A DNA stretch of 64,000 bases from Nocardioides sp. Lineage in GTDB: Bacteria; Actinomycetota; Actinomycetes; Propionibacteriales; Nocardioidaceae. The translations under genes and the position numbers were made by a program. The stretch is from the NCBI RefSeq assembly GCF_029937575.1, contig NZ_JAPYPS010000008.1, positions 54,193 to 118,192 of the forward strand, written 5' to 3'. Below the pieces are notes generated by a model. The model saw only the letters and a program-made list of their open reading frames with translations, was not told the origin of the DNA and searched no databases. Positions within the stretch are counted from its first letter, which is position 1. Every line of letters starts with the position of its first letter. Below, piece by piece: positions 10,075 to 18,115 of the stretch.

Positions 10075-11204
10075 GCGACGATGCCTTCGACGCAGGCGCG
10101 GTCCGCAAGCGGGTCGAGGACATCTGCGACAAGCTCGGCGAGCTCTGGGGCATCGACCAGGTGCTGAAGGAGAAGTGGGACGGCCAGTTCTACTCCGCCT
10201 TCCTGCGTGAGCAGCAGGAGAACGAGGAGACGGTGGGGTTCTCCGCAAGGATCGAGATCGGCCGGACCGCCCCCTTCGACGAGCACATCTACGTCCCCGG
10301 ATCGATCGTGGGACCCGACGAGACGCCGTTGGGCTACTCGTGGAGCTATCGGCGCGAGATCGCCGAGGACTACGCCCGCGACAAGATCGAGGAGGGCATC
10401 GAGAAGGCGAAGTCGGAGATCCTGCCTTGGCTCGAGTCCCTCGCCTCGATCCTCGATGCCCGCAGCCACGAGTTCACCTCCGCCTCCGACGACATCAACG
10501 CCGACGTCGAGCTGGCGCTCAAGTCTGCGGTGGTCGACGACTTCGCGGGGCTCCAGAAGTCGGTCGTCGACTGGGAGGGAGACGCCGCCGACCAGTTCGC
10601 GACGTACTTCCACAACCGGATGCAGGCCGCGTCGCACCAGCAGGTGTTCCTGGCCGAGGGCATCAGGGCAATCATCTTGGCCGGACAGGTGACCGTCAGC
10701 CACGCCCAGCAGTCACTCGACCAGCTGACCTCGACGATCGACGCGATCCTCGACGACCAGCTGAACCAGCGCAAGGAGACCCACGAGCCGAAGGGGTGGA
10801 GCACCGGCACCTGGCTGCTGGCCGCCGCGACCGTGGTCGCCCTCGTGGCGGCGGTGCCGACGGGAGGCGGGTCCGTCGGCGCGCTGAGCGCCACGGTGGC
10901 GGTCGCGGGGGCGAGCAACGGCCTGCTGCAGTTCGGTGCCCGCCTGGCGGACAACGCCGACGCCGAGGAGCAGACGATCGAGGTGGCCTACTCCAGCGAC
11001 GTGCTCGAGCAGCTGACCCGTGGGTTCGACGACATCGTCGACCGCTACCGCGACAACTGGGACAACGTCGAGACCAACCTCAGCACGCCTATCCGGGGCT
11101 GGATGGACAACGCGATCGCGAAGAACTGGCTCTGGCCGGCGCGACCCGACCTGACCGACTCACCGACGCCGGGCGAGTTCTACCACGAGAGCAAGAACTA
11201 CTGA
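10071..11204 (+). CDS. WXG-motif protein with membrane segment, possible type VII secretion substrate
   Basis: The 377-residue product begins at a GTG that overlaps the previous stop (GTGA). Residues 125-230 are predicted helical with W168-E169-G170 in the turn between two long helices, the arrangement of WXG100-type proteins. A hydrophobic, alanine- and glycine-rich segment follows (about 246-290), then a C-terminal domain of about 85 residues with several tryptophans. The N-terminal 120 residues show no recognised fold. It could be a large ESX-type effector or a surface protein; no toxin active site is visible. Confidence 0.7.
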   Translation: MSDDAFDAGAVRKRVEDICDKLGELWGIDQVLKEKWDGQFYSAFLREQQENEETVGFSARIEIGRTAPFDEHIYVPGSIVGPDETPLGYSWSYRREIAEDYARDKIEEGIEKAKSEILPWLESLASILDARSHEFTSASDDINADVELALKSAVVDDFAGLQKSVVDWEGDAADQFATYFHNRMQAASHQQVFLAEGIRAIILAGQVTVSHAQQSLDQLTSTIDAILDDQLNQRKETHEPKGWSTGTWLLAAATVVALVAAVPTGGGSVGALSATVAVAGASNGLLQFGARLADNADAEEQTIEVAYSSDVLEQLTRGFDDIVDRYRDNWDNVETNLSTPIRGWMDNAIAKNWLWPARPDLTDSPTPGEFYHESKNY

Positions 11205-11298
11205 GACGCCTCGTCCCCAGGCAGCGGCGCCGCGGCGGCGACGGTCGATCTCGCCGCGATCCTTGGAGCCATGCCGTCGACCAACGCTCCCACGCGCG

Positions 11299-11931
11299 CT
11301 ACTCCAGGTCCGCACCGTCGGGCACGCGCACGAACGACAGCTCGCCGATGAGGTTGGCCATGTGGGTGTCGACCATCCCGAGCGCGAGGTCGCTGTAGAC
11401 CTTGTCGTGGATCCCGAGGCTGCGCGGAGCTCCCACGTCGCGGACGAAGTCGACCGCCTCGCTCATCTTCAGCCACGGCGCCGAGATCGGCGCGAGCAGC
11501 ACGTCGATCGCCTCTCCGGGCGGCGTGAGCGCGTCACCCGGGTGGTAGACGCTCTGGTCCCCGCACGTGAGCAGGTAGCCGGAGTTGTCGAACCGCGGGT
11601 AGTCGGGGTGGATGACCGCGTGCCTCTCGCCCACCACCCGCACCGGGAGGCCCAGGTCGAGCAGGTCGCCGGGGCTCACCACACGCACCCGCTCGCTCAG
11701 GTCGGGCGCGTGCTCGGCGATGACCTGCGCGACGGCGTCGATGGTCACGATCGGCGCGTCGACGGCGCGCAGGTGCTCGGCGTCGTAGTGGTCGGCGTGC
11801 TCGTGCGTGATCAGCACGACGTCGGCACCCTCGACCGCCCCTCGGGCAGTGAAGCCGCCCGGGTCCAGCACGAGCCGCACCCCGGCGTGCTCGACCCGCA
11901 CGCACGCATGACCGAACTTGGTGATCCGCAT
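11299..11931 (-). CDS. Metallo-beta-lactamase-fold metal-dependent hydrolase
   Basis: This 210-residue protein belongs to the UlaG-like branch of the metallo-beta-lactamase fold. The metal-binding motif THEHADHYD is at about residue 42, the N-terminal KFGHACVRVE strand is typical, and further ligands appear in ERHAVI, YHPGDAL and GIHDKVYS. Substrate cannot be told from sequence; homologs act on phosphoesters, lactones or are uncharacterised. It diverges from the LuxR regulator with a 108-bp shared spacer and converges on the secretion-like cassette. Confidence 0.88.
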   Translation of the reverse strand: MRITKFGHACVRVEHAGVRLVLDPGGFTARGAVEGADVVLITHEHADHYDAEHLRAVDAPIVTIDAVAQVIAEHAPDLSERVRVVSPGDLLDLGLPVRVVGERHAVIHPDYPRFDNSGYLLTCGDQSVYHPGDALTPPGEAIDVLLAPISAPWLKMSEAVDFVRDVGAPRSLGIHDKVYSDLALGMVDTHMANLIGELSFVRVPDGADLE

Positions 11932-12039
11932 GCCACGAAACTACCCGCCGTACCCGCTCGGGGTCCGCCGCCGCACGAGGTCGGTCACAAGCGCACATTC
12001 CCCGCCCACAAGGGTGACCCCTCGGCGTACAGTGACGCC

Positions 12040-14610
12040 GTGCTGCTCAAGGAGCGCCTGGACACGGCGGTGCAGGTACGCCGGACCCTGGCCTCGGGCA
12101 GCTCACTGGTCCTGGCCGGACCCCGCGGCAGCGGCCGCACCAGCGTGGTCGAGGAGGCTGCCCGGCTGGTCGGGGGCCGCGCGTACGTCGTGCGTGGCAG
12201 CGAGGGCCGTTCGGGCATCCCGCTGGCCGCCTGCTCGGAGCTGGTCTCGTCCTTCGGAGACGTCGACGCCGAGCCGTTGCGTCTCTACGCCACCCTCCCC
12301 AAGGTGCTGCTCTCGGCCGAGGTCGTCGTGCTCGTCGACGACGCCGATCATCTCGACCTGGCTTCGGCCGCCCTGCTCTCGCAGAGCGCCCGGGCCGGGG
12401 TGCCGATGGCGTTCGCGACGAGCTCGCCGTCGCTGCTGCCGCCCTCGTTCCGCGACGCGCGGGAGCGATCGGGCTGGCCCACCTACGAGCTCGAGCCTCT
12501 GGCCGACGACCAGGTGCTCGCGCTCGCGGCCGCCCAGCTCGGGGACGAGCTCTCACCCCAGTCTGCGGCGCTGCTGCTCTCCCACGCCCGCGGCAACCCC
12601 CGGATCGCCCTCGAGCTCGTCCGCTCGGCGACCGGGATGTCGTCGACCACGGCCGGCATCGACCTCGGGACCCTGATCCTGACGCCGGTCATCCGCGACC
12701 TCGTCGACCTCTCCCGCGTCAGCGACGACCAGCTCCACCTGCTGCGCCTGCTCTGCCTCGCCGGTCCGCTCCCGCTCGACGTGCTGGACCTGGCGGGGGT
12801 GGAGGAGCTCGAGCGACAGGGTCTCGTGGACTGCACACGCCACGAGCAGCAGGAGATCGTCTCGCTGGTCGACCCGCTGCTCGACGACGTCGTCACCGAG
12901 ACGCTCACTCCCCTGGCCCGCCGGCGCCTGGCCGGCGAGCTGGCCGATGCCCTCGAGCCCCTGCCCGGGTGGACCGGCGTGGCCACGCTGGCCGCGGTCC
13001 GAGCCGGCCGCGGCCCCGACCCCCGGCGTCTCGAGCTGGGCGCCCGACGTGCGCTCTCCGCCGGGCAACCCACCGAGGCGATGGAGCTCCTGCGCGCCTG
13101 CCTCGCAGATGACGGCCGGGACCAGTCCCTGGAGCCTCGTCTCGCAGTCCTCCTGGGGGCGGCGCTCTCGGCCCAGGGGGCCCTGACGGAGGCGCGCGAG
13201 GTGCTCGAGAAGGGCCTGGCCGATGCCGGGACCGACCTCGAGCGCCGCGACCTCGGCCAACAGCTCGGCCTGCTGCACGCCGTACGAGCTTCGGACCCGG
13301 CCACGGCGGTGAGCACGGTCGAGGCGATCGCGTCGGGGATCAACGACCCCGAGTGCCGAGCCGTCCTGCTCACCGACCTGGCCAAGTGGCGGATGATGGC
13401 CGGGCACCCGGCGACGGACGTCACCCTCGCGCTCCCCGGTGTCGGCGCCAGTCTCGATGCTGCGGCCGCGGTCAACGGCGCGCTCATCGCAGCGATGATC
13501 GAGGTGCTGGGAGGATCGCTCCCCGAGGCCCGCCGACACGTCGAGCTCGGCCGCCGAGGCCTTCTGGAGACTGACGCGGCCCTCACCTTCGCCCCCCATC
13601 TGCTCGACCTGTCGAGCTTCCTGGCCGAGGTCTTCGACGGCCGGGTCGTGGCGGCGGAGGAGTTCGCGACGCTGCGACGCAACGCCGCCGCCCGAGCCGC
13701 GGACGAGTCCCTGGGCATGTGGGAGTTCGCGACCGCCGAGGTGGCCCTCCACGTCGGTCGCTACGCCCTCGGGGTCGAGCTCGCGTCGCGAGCGCGGCGA
13801 CACCTCGCCTGGCGCGACTTCACCGGGCTGCGCCCCACGGCGGTCGCTCTCGATGCAGCCCTGATGGCGCGCACCGGTCGACCCTCGACGGCGCTCGACC
13901 TGCTGTCGGAGGTCACCGACGAGCATCGCGCCGACATCAAGGTCGAGCTCCACGTCGCGCGGGTCCGGGCCGAGGCGGCCCTGGTCTCCGGCGACCGGGC
14001 CGGTGCCGCGGAGGTCCTGGCCGTGGCGGCGCGTCGCGCCGTCGAGGAGGCACACCTCCACCTGGCCGTGCTGGCCTTGGACGAGGCGTTCATGGTCGAC
14101 CCGAGCGCCGAGCGCGCCGCGGAGCTGACGTCCGTGGCACCCCCCACGGGGTTGGCCGCGCTCCTCGTCGCCCGGGTCGAGGCCGTGCGCAGCGGCAAGG
14201 CGCAGACGATCATCGAGGCCTCGCGGTCACTCATGGCCGCCGGCATGCCCGGGCGCGCCGGCTGGAGCGCGGCGAAGGCCGCGTCCTTGACCAGGGAGTC
14301 GGGCAGCGAGGCCGCCTCACGCTCCTACCGGCACCAGGCCACGGTGCTCGCCTCCGAGCACGGAGCCTCGCTGTGGCCCGACGACGCCGACGCGGTGGTG
14401 CTCACGCCGCGCGAGCTGCAGATCGCCCGCCTGGCTGCCGCTCGCGTCCGCAGCCGTGAGATCGCCGAGCAGCTCGACCTGTCGGCACGCACGGTGGACA
14501 ACCACCTGGCGCGGATCTTTCGCAAGCTCGCCATCTCCGGGCGCGGCGATCTCGCGGCGGCCCTGGCCGTGGCCGAGGTCGGCGAGTCCGTCGAGATCAG
14601 CTCTTCCTGA
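12040..14610 (+). CDS. LuxR-family transcriptional regulator, LAL type
   Basis: This is an 856-residue ATP-binding regulator of the large LuxR (LAL) class. Residues 27-34 are a Walker A motif (GPRGSGRT), and VVVLVDDAD near 95-103 is the Walker B strand. A long helical-repeat middle part is followed by a LuxR-type helix-turn-helix at about 785-835 (LTPRELQIARLA and ARTVDNHLARIFRKL). I placed the start at the GTG on 12040; the open frame further upstream overlaps the divergent hydrolase and has no conserved sequence. Its targets and ligand are unknown. Confidence 0.88.
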   Translation: MLLKERLDTAVQVRRTLASGSSLVLAGPRGSGRTSVVEEAARLVGGRAYVVRGSEGRSGIPLAACSELVSSFGDVDAEPLRLYATLPKVLLSAEVVVLVDDADHLDLASAALLSQSARAGVPMAFATSSPSLLPPSFRDARERSGWPTYELEPLADDQVLALAAAQLGDELSPQSAALLLSHARGNPRIALELVRSATGMSSTTAGIDLGTLILTPVIRDLVDLSRVSDDQLHLLRLLCLAGPLPLDVLDLAGVEELERQGLVDCTRHEQQEIVSLVDPLLDDVVTETLTPLARRRLAGELADALEPLPGWTGVATLAAVRAGRGPDPRRLELGARRALSAGQPTEAMELLRACLADDGRDQSLEPRLAVLLGAALSAQGALTEAREVLEKGLADAGTDLERRDLGQQLGLLHAVRASDPATAVSTVEAIASGINDPECRAVLLTDLAKWRMMAGHPATDVTLALPGVGASLDAAAAVNGALIAAMIEVLGGSLPEARRHVELGRRGLLETDAALTFAPHLLDLSSFLAEVFDGRVVAAEEFATLRRNAAARAADESLGMWEFATAEVALHVGRYALGVELASRARRHLAWRDFTGLRPTAVALDAALMARTGRPSTALDLLSEVTDEHRADIKVELHVARVRAEAALVSGDRAGAAEVLAVAARRAVEEAHLHLAVLALDEAFMVDPSAERAAELTSVAPPTGLAALLVARVEAVRSGKAQTIIEASRSLMAAGMPGRAGWSAAKAASLTRESGSEAASRSYRHQATVLASEHGASLWPDDADAVVLTPRELQIARLAAARVRSREIAEQLDLSARTVDNHLARIFRKLAISGRGDLAAALAVAEVGESVEISSS

Positions 14611-15406
14611 GCTCCGGCAGGGTCTCGACCCCGAGCTCGGCGACCGCGCCCCACCGCTCGACCGGACCGGACCGTGCCGCAGGCTCGGCGGTGGCGTCGA
14701 CCACGTCGACCACGAGGCAGGTCACGTTGTCGACGCCACCGGCGTCCAGCGCGGCCGCCACCAGCAGCTCGACCACGGTCTCGGCGTGGGGCACCGCCAG
14801 GATCAGCGCAAGGGTGGCGTCGTCCACGAGGTCGCTCAGCCCGTCGCTGCACATCAGCAGCCGGTCACCGGGGACCACCTCGATCTCGCTGAGGTCGGGC
14901 TCCGACAGCCCGCCCCCGCCCAGTGATCGCATCACGATGTGTCGGTGGGCGGAGCGACGAGCCTGCGCACGGCTGAGCTTGCCGGCGTCGACCATCGCCT
15001 GCACGAGGGTGTGGTCGTGCGTCACCTGCTCGAGGACCTGCCTGCGCCAGAGGTAGGCCCGCGAGTCACCCAGGTGCGCGATCGCCGTGCGCGTGCCGTC
15101 GGTGTGCACGGCCGTGAAGGTGGTGCCCATCCCGGCGAGCGACGGGTCGGCGGTGACGGCCTCGCGGATCTCGGCGCGGGCCCGGTCGACCACCTGCTCG
15201 AGCAGGTCGGCCGGCGCGAGGTCGCTGCCGTCGCGCAGCGCGTCCTCGGCGATCCGGACCGACGTGGAGGAGGCCACCTCTCCCGCCGCCGCTCCCCCCA
15301 TCCCGTCGGCCACCACCACGAGGCTGGGGCCGCTCAGCCCGGAGTCCTCGTTGTGGGAGCGCACCAGCCCCACGTGACTCGCGGCGGCGGTGCGGAACTG
15401 CAGCAT
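14597..15406 (-). CDS. PP2C-family serine/threonine phosphatase
   Basis: This is a soluble 269-residue Mg/Mn-dependent protein phosphatase. The metal-binding motifs are intact: RSHNEDSG near residue 18, VVADGMGGAAAGE, HLGDSRAYLWR, MCSDGLSDLV and GGVDNVT. It lacks the membrane segment and extracellular domain of the division-linked PstP enzyme, so it is probably a second, cytosolic PP2C. The 3' end overlaps the LuxR gene tail-to-tail by 14 bp. It may dephosphorylate targets of Ser/Thr kinases; the FHA-ABC transporter at 35103-37484 is one conceivable partner, but nothing links them directly. Confidence 0.92.
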   Translation of the reverse strand: MLQFRTAAASHVGLVRSHNEDSGLSGPSLVVVADGMGGAAAGEVASSTSVRIAEDALRDGSDLAPADLLEQVVDRARAEIREAVTADPSLAGMGTTFTAVHTDGTRTAIAHLGDSRAYLWRRQVLEQVTHDHTLVQAMVDAGKLSRAQARRSAHRHIVMRSLGGGGLSEPDLSEIEVVPGDRLLMCSDGLSDLVDDATLALILAVPHAETVVELLVAAALDAGGVDNVTCLVVDVVDATAEPAARSGPVERWGAVAELGVETLPELRKS

Positions 15407-15484
15407 GGCGTCAGTCTCCCACCGGGCACCGACATCCGCAGGTGAGCCGGACGGCATGCTGGGCGTGAGGGATACCGTCGGGGG

Positions 15485-16693
15485 GTGCGACTCGACCTGT
15501 CCGATCCGACGCTCGACGTCACCTCGCCAGAGGTGCACGCCGCGCGCGAGCAGAGCTGGTACGCCGAGACGCCCTGGGGGCACGCCGTCCTGCGCTACGA
15601 GGCGGCCTCCGCCGTGCTGCGTGATCGCCGCTTCCGCCAGGGCAACGCCCGCTGGCCCGAGCAGAACGGCGTACCGCACGGACCGTTCTCCTCCTGGTGG
15701 CACGAGACACTGCTGAGTCTCGAGGGCGACGACCACGCCCGGACACGGCGGCTGCTCGTGCCGGCGTTCCGCAACAAGTCGATCGCGGCGATGACCCCGC
15801 GGTTCACCGCGCTGGCACACGAGCTCGTCGACGGCTTCGCGCCGAGCGGCTCGGTGGAGTTCATCTCCGAGTTCGCCGAGCCGTACGCGGCGCGGATCAT
15901 CTGCCTGCTCCTCGGCATCGACGAGTCCGCATGGCCCGAGGTGGCGCACTGGGCCGACGACCTGGGCGCGTCGTTCTCCATCGACGTCGGACGACAGGTG
16001 CCACGGATCGAGGCGGCGCTGGCCGGCCTGTCGGCGTACGTCGAGCAGGTGGTGGTCGACCGGAGGCGTCGACCACGCGACGACCTGGTCTCCACCTTGA
16101 CCGCCACCCTGGCCGAGCCCGGCGGGCTCTCCGAGCGCGAGCTGAACGTCGCGTTGGTGTTCCTCGCCTTCGCCGGGATGGAGACCACCCGCAACCAGCT
16201 GGGACTGGCGCTGCAGACCCTGCTGCACCATCCCGACCAGTGGCGCCTCCTGGGCGAGCGTCCCGACCTGGGGCCGCGAGCCGTGGAGGAGGTGATGCGC
16301 GTGAACCCGACGGTGACCTGGGTGACGCGCGAGGCGCTCGAGGACCTCGTCCTCGAGGACCCGGGAGGCGGGCCGCCGTTGCGGATCGCGCGCGGCGGCA
16401 TCGTGCAGGTCCTCTCCCACGCCGCCGGCACCGACCCGTCGGCGATGCCCGACCCGTCGTTCGACATCACCGCCCAGCGCCCGCCCCACCACGGCTTCGG
16501 CGCCGGGATCCACCACTGCCTGGGCCACTTCGTCGCCCGGACCGACATGGCCGTCGCGCTGCCGCTGCTCGCCCGCCGGATGCCCGGTGCGCGCCCCGAC
16601 GGGCCGGGGCAGTGGCTGCCCGTGTCGGGCAACACCGGCGCGGTGCGATTCCCGATCATCTTCTCCCCGGGCGCGGGTGCGCCTGATGCCTGA
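15485..16693 (+). CDS. Cytochrome P450
   Basis: This is a soluble class I bacterial P450 of 402 residues. Key elements are present: the I-helix oxygen-binding motif AGMETT (230-235), the K-helix ExxR at E269-R272, and the heme-binding loop FGAGIHHCLG with the thiolate C345. The usual I-helix acidic residue before Thr is a Glu. The start is GTG at 15485. It overlaps the following acetyltransferase gene by 8 bp, so it is coupled to it. No ferredoxin or reductase gene is nearby; the substrate is unknown. Confidence 0.95.
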   Translation: MRLDLSDPTLDVTSPEVHAAREQSWYAETPWGHAVLRYEAASAVLRDRRFRQGNARWPEQNGVPHGPFSSWWHETLLSLEGDDHARTRRLLVPAFRNKSIAAMTPRFTALAHELVDGFAPSGSVEFISEFAEPYAARIICLLLGIDESAWPEVAHWADDLGASFSIDVGRQVPRIEAALAGLSAYVEQVVVDRRRRPRDDLVSTLTATLAEPGGLSERELNVALVFLAFAGMETTRNQLGLALQTLLHHPDQWRLLGERPDLGPRAVEEVMRVNPTVTWVTREALEDLVLEDPGGGPPLRIARGGIVQVLSHAAGTDPSAMPDPSFDITAQRPPHHGFGAGIHHCLGHFVARTDMAVALPLLARRMPGARPDGPGQWLPVSGNTGAVRFPIIFSPGAGAPDA

Positions 16694-17246
16694 TCCTGGT
16701 GCGGGTGGGGTCGGTGGCCCGGCGGGCGTCCGGCTCAGGCGCAGCGACGCGGACGATGCCGAGGCGCTGGTCACCCTGCACGAGGCCTGCTGGCGCGAGG
16801 CGTACGCCGACCTGATGCCGCCCGGCTTCATCGACGAGGTCTTCGCGGACCGCGACGCGCACGTCGTACGACGGCTGGAGCAGGCGGCTGCCGGGCGGTC
16901 GACGTGGGTGGCGGAGCGGGGTGGTGAGCTGGTCGGCTTCGCGTCCTCCGGGCCGGCGCGCCTGGCCGAGCCGCCCGCGGCTCACGAGCTGTACGCCCTG
17001 TACGCGCGGGCCTCGCAGTGGGGAACCGGGGTGGGGCACTGCCTGCACGAGATCGCCGTCGGGGCCCGGGACGCCTACCTGTGGACCTTGCAGGGCAACG
17101 ACCGGTCGCGGGCCTTCTACGAGCGCCGGGGCTACCGCCCCGACGGCGTCACCGAGGAGCAGCCGGCCGGACGACACGTGCGGATGGTCCGGACGCCCGG
17201 CAGTCGGGCCGGGCGCGACCGGGCCAGTGGGACGATCTGCTCATGA
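16686..17246 (+). CDS. GNAT-family N-acetyltransferase
   Basis: The 186-residue protein has the acetyl-CoA-dependent GNAT fold: an N-terminal strand VRLRRSDADDAEAL, the central YALYARASQWGTGVG region in place of the usual acetyl-CoA loop, and LQGNDRSRAFYERRGYRP near the C-terminus. The pyrophosphate-binding loop QWGTGVG is the common Q/R-x-x-G-x-G/A form. The ATG at 16686 lies inside the P450 stop region and its own stop overlaps the NmrA-like start. The acyl acceptor is unknown; context suggests it acts in the same process as the P450. Confidence 0.88.
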   Translation: MPDPGAGGVGGPAGVRLRRSDADDAEALVTLHEACWREAYADLMPPGFIDEVFADRDAHVVRRLEQAAAGRSTWVAERGGELVGFASSGPARLAEPPAAHELYALYARASQWGTGVGHCLHEIAVGARDAYLWTLQGNDRSRAFYERRGYRPDGVTEEQPAGRHVRMVRTPGSRAGRDRASGTICS

Positions 17247-18070
17247 TCGCGCTGACCGGCGTCACCGGAGCCCTGGGGGGCCTCGTCGCCCCCGCCCTCG
17301 TCGACCTCGGGCCGCGACTGGTGGTGCGCGACCCGTCGCGGGCCCCCGACCTGGGACTGCCGGTGCACCAGGCGTCGTACGGCGACGCCGGCGCGGCCGA
17401 GGCGGCCCTGAGCGAGGTCGACGTGCTGTTCATGGTCTCGGCCGCCGAGTCGGCCGATCGGCGCACGGAGCACCGGTCGTTCATCACCGCCGCCGCGCGG
17501 GCCGGCGTCCGGCACATCGTCTACACCTCCTTCAGCGGGGCGGACCCGGCTGCGACCTTCACTCTCGGGCGCGACCACCACGACGCGGAGGCGGCCATCG
17601 TCGAGAGCGGGATGGCCTACACGTTCCTGCGCGACAACTTCTACCTCGACATCCTGCCCATGTTCGCCGACGAGGCAGGAGTCATCCGGGGTCCGGCCGG
17701 GGCCGGTCGGGTGGCCGCGGTCGCCCGGGCCGACGTGGCGGACGCCGCCGTCGCGGTGCTGCGCGACCCCGGAGCCCACGTCGACGCGACGTACACGCTC
17801 ACCGGACCAGAGGCCTTGTCCTTCCACGACGTGGCCGAGCGGGCCGGCGTCGCGACGGGGCGTCGGCTCACCTACGTCGACGAGACCCAGCAGGAGGCCT
17901 ACGCATCGCGTCGGGCGACGTACCCCGACGCCGCCGACTGGCAGCTCGACGCCTGGGTGAGCACCTACACGGCCATCGCCGACGGTTCGTGCGAGCCAGT
18001 CACCGACGACGTCGCGCGGTTGACCGGCCACCGGGCGCGGACGCTGGAGGAGGCGCTCGCCCCGGGGTAG
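17243..18070 (+). CDS. NmrA-like NAD(P)-binding protein
   Basis: This 275-residue protein is an atypical short-chain dehydrogenase of the NmrA/QOR2 type. The dinucleotide-binding loop TGVTGALGG is at residues 5-13, RDPSR follows strand 2, and HIVYTSFSGAD precedes the substrate region. The classical YxxxK catalytic pair is not evident, as in redox sensors and quinone reductases of this family. It starts as ATGA on the GNAT stop and is the last gene of the P450 cassette. It converges on the antiporter gene with a 45-bp gap. Confidence 0.87.
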   Translation: MIALTGVTGALGGLVAPALVDLGPRLVVRDPSRAPDLGLPVHQASYGDAGAAEAALSEVDVLFMVSAAESADRRTEHRSFITAAARAGVRHIVYTSFSGADPAATFTLGRDHHDAEAAIVESGMAYTFLRDNFYLDILPMFADEAGVIRGPAGAGRVAAVARADVADAAVAVLRDPGAHVDATYTLTGPEALSFHDVAERAGVATGRRLTYVDETQQEAYASRRATYPDAADWQLDAWVSTYTAIADGSCEPVTDDVARLTGHRARTLEEALAPG

Positions 18071-18115
18071 TCCTGGTCGGCCGGGCGGTCCGGGACTGGT
18101 CCAGGATGGTCCGGC

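Noticed and set aside
11263..12039. An N-terminal extension of the LuxR regulator to 1115 residues
   Set aside because: It overlaps the divergent hydrolase gene entirely and is unlike any LAL protein; the Walker A motif sits 27 residues after the GTG at 12040, as expected.
18071..18115. A terminator between the NmrA-like gene and the antiporter gene
   Set aside because: Only tcctgg/ccagga with a long loop is present; too weak to call.
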